From: Clostridiales bacterium | GTDB taxonomy: Bacteria > Bacillota > Clostridia > Lachnospirales > Lachnospiraceae | NCBI GenBank assembly: GCA_021204765.1 | Contig: JAJPYU010000235.1 | Coordinates: 1 to 32,154 of the forward strand | DNA length: 32,154 bases | Direction: 5' to 3' | In this document: piece after piece, positions 31,615-32,154 of the stretch | Numbering within the stretch: position 1 is the stretch's first letter | Layout of the letters: each line of letters begins with the position of its first letter | Position numbers and translations under genes: made by a program | Notes under the pieces: model-generated | Seen by the model: the letters and a program-made list of their open reading frames with translations, nothing else | Databases searched by the model: none | Told to the model about the DNA's origin: nothing

Positions 31615-32154
31615 TCTGTCAAAGGAGCTCGATGTATCTAATAAGGAAATTCTGGATTACCTTAGCTCACAGAAGGTTGAGGACAAGGTGCCCTCCAGTT
31701 CTCTGGAGGATAATGTTGCTTCCATGGTAAGAAAGAATTTTAAGAAGGACACTCCCTCTGAAAAGAAAGCTGAGGCGGCTCCTGCAGCACAGGGAGGAAA
31801 GGCCGATGCAGTTACAGAGGAGGCGGAACAGCCTAAGAAGAAATCAAATATTTCTGCTATATATAACCCTCAAAACAGTAAGATGAAGCCGCGTCAGGAG
31901 GGTGAGAGAAGACCCCGCCCTGATAGCGAAAGAAGACCTCGCCCTGATGGCGAGAGAAGGCTCCGTCCCGAAAGCGAGAGGAGACCCCGCTCTGAGGGCG
32001 AGCAGCGCCAGTCCAGGCCGGAAGGCGAGAAGAGGCCGCGTCAGGAGGGTGAGAAGAGACCCAGGCCTGAGGGCGAGAGCAGACCCAGCCCCGAGCGCGA
32101 AAGAATACCCCTCCCCCAGGGCGCAAGAAACCCAACCACACCCGCTGAGAGAAC
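31592..32154 (+). CDS. infB: Translation initiation factor IF-2, N-terminal part (runs off the window)
   Basis: IF-2 is the GTPase that brings initiator tRNA to the 30S subunit. Only the first 187 codons are present: the IF2_N domain (MAKTRIYDLSKELDVSNKEI, then LDYLSSQKVEDKVPSSS), a Glu/Lys/Ala linker, and from about base 31888 imperfect 8-residue repeats around ERRPRPEG that are Arg/Pro/Glu-rich. The frame stays open to the edge and the GTPase domain lies beyond it. ATG 31592 is favoured over ATG 31586 because GGAGGGAGG at 31576-31584 gives better spacing. It overlaps the L7Ae-like gene. Confidence 0.95.
   Translation, partial: MAKTRIYDLSKELDVSNKEILDYLSSQKVEDKVPSSSLEDNVASMVRKNFKKDTPSEKKAEAAPAAQGGKADAVTEEAEQPKKKSNISAIYNPQNSKMKPRQEGERRPRPDSERRPRPDGERRLRPESERRPRSEGEQRQSRPEGEKRPRQEGEKRPRPEGESRPSPERERIPLPQGARNPTTPAER
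31888..32109 (+). repeat. In-frame repeats in the IF-2 linker
   Basis: About nine imperfect units of roughly 24 bp coding for variants of ERRPRPEG, ending near PSPERER. They are coding repeats in a flexible linker that could vary in number between strains. Confidence 0.7.

Overview
The window looks like a chromosomal segment from an anaerobic Firmicute of the class Clostridia, most probably Lachnospiraceae. This is inferred from gene content: a DUF5688 protein, an HPr-like protein without the phospho-histidine, IreB-RuvX-DUF1292 followed by RNase J, pyruvate phosphate dikinase, 2-hydroxyacyl-CoA dehydratase components, and Gram-positive AAGGAGG-type ribosome binding sites. Base composition appears mid-range. 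I see no rRNA, tRNA, CRISPR array, prophage or intact insertion sequence.

Layout. 1-1317: 3' part of a glycogen synthase gene with a Lys/Ala-rich tail, overlapping a convergent DUF5688 gene. 2372-5516: rsmE, then a cysteine desulfurase and thiI, a 4-thiouridine pair. 5537-5725: four closely spaced hairpins serving as back-to-back terminators. 5726-5959 (minus): His-less HPr. 6080-10267: mtaB, ireB, ruvX, a DUF1292 gene and RNase J. 10562-13264: ylbF, a U32 (TrhP-like) gene and a lactonase-family gene. 13321-14451 (minus): tgt. 14714-15817: aroC. 15818-16529: a gene-free region full of hairpins and repeats. 16530-21400: an NhaC-family antiporter and two 2-hydroxyacyl-CoA dehydratase genes, the second fused to its activator ATPase. 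21408-22560: accessory material (mazEF-type toxin-antitoxin, an internally deleted fhs remnant, a structured element). 22750-26260: DUF3784 gene, mgtA-type P-type ATPase and a small membrane protein. 26617-29247: ppdK. 29384-end: rimP, nusA, an L7Ae-like gene and the start of infB.

Functional themes. The first 14 kb is dense in RNA maturation and modification functions: 16S m3U (RsmE), s4U8 (desulfurase plus ThiI), ms2t6A37 (MtaB), a likely ho5U34 step (U32 protein), queuosine (Tgt), pre-16S processing (RuvX) and mRNA decay (RNase J, with YlbF nearby). The right end is the rimP-nusA-infB transcription/translation operon, here without the usual ylxR/rnpM gene. The middle carries energy and ion functions and the accessory segment.

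The most novel signals are non-coding. Two copies of a hairpin with an identical 11-nt loop and three compensatory stem changes flank aroC. Two copies of a roughly 210-bp multi-hairpin repeat (core 112 of 114 bases identical, terminal hairpin covarying) sit directly in front of ylbF and the antiporter gene. A long interrupted hairpin lies immediately upstream of the RNase J gene. A branched structure closed by a 10-bp stem follows the fhs remnant. All structures were found by eye; no folding or database search was run.
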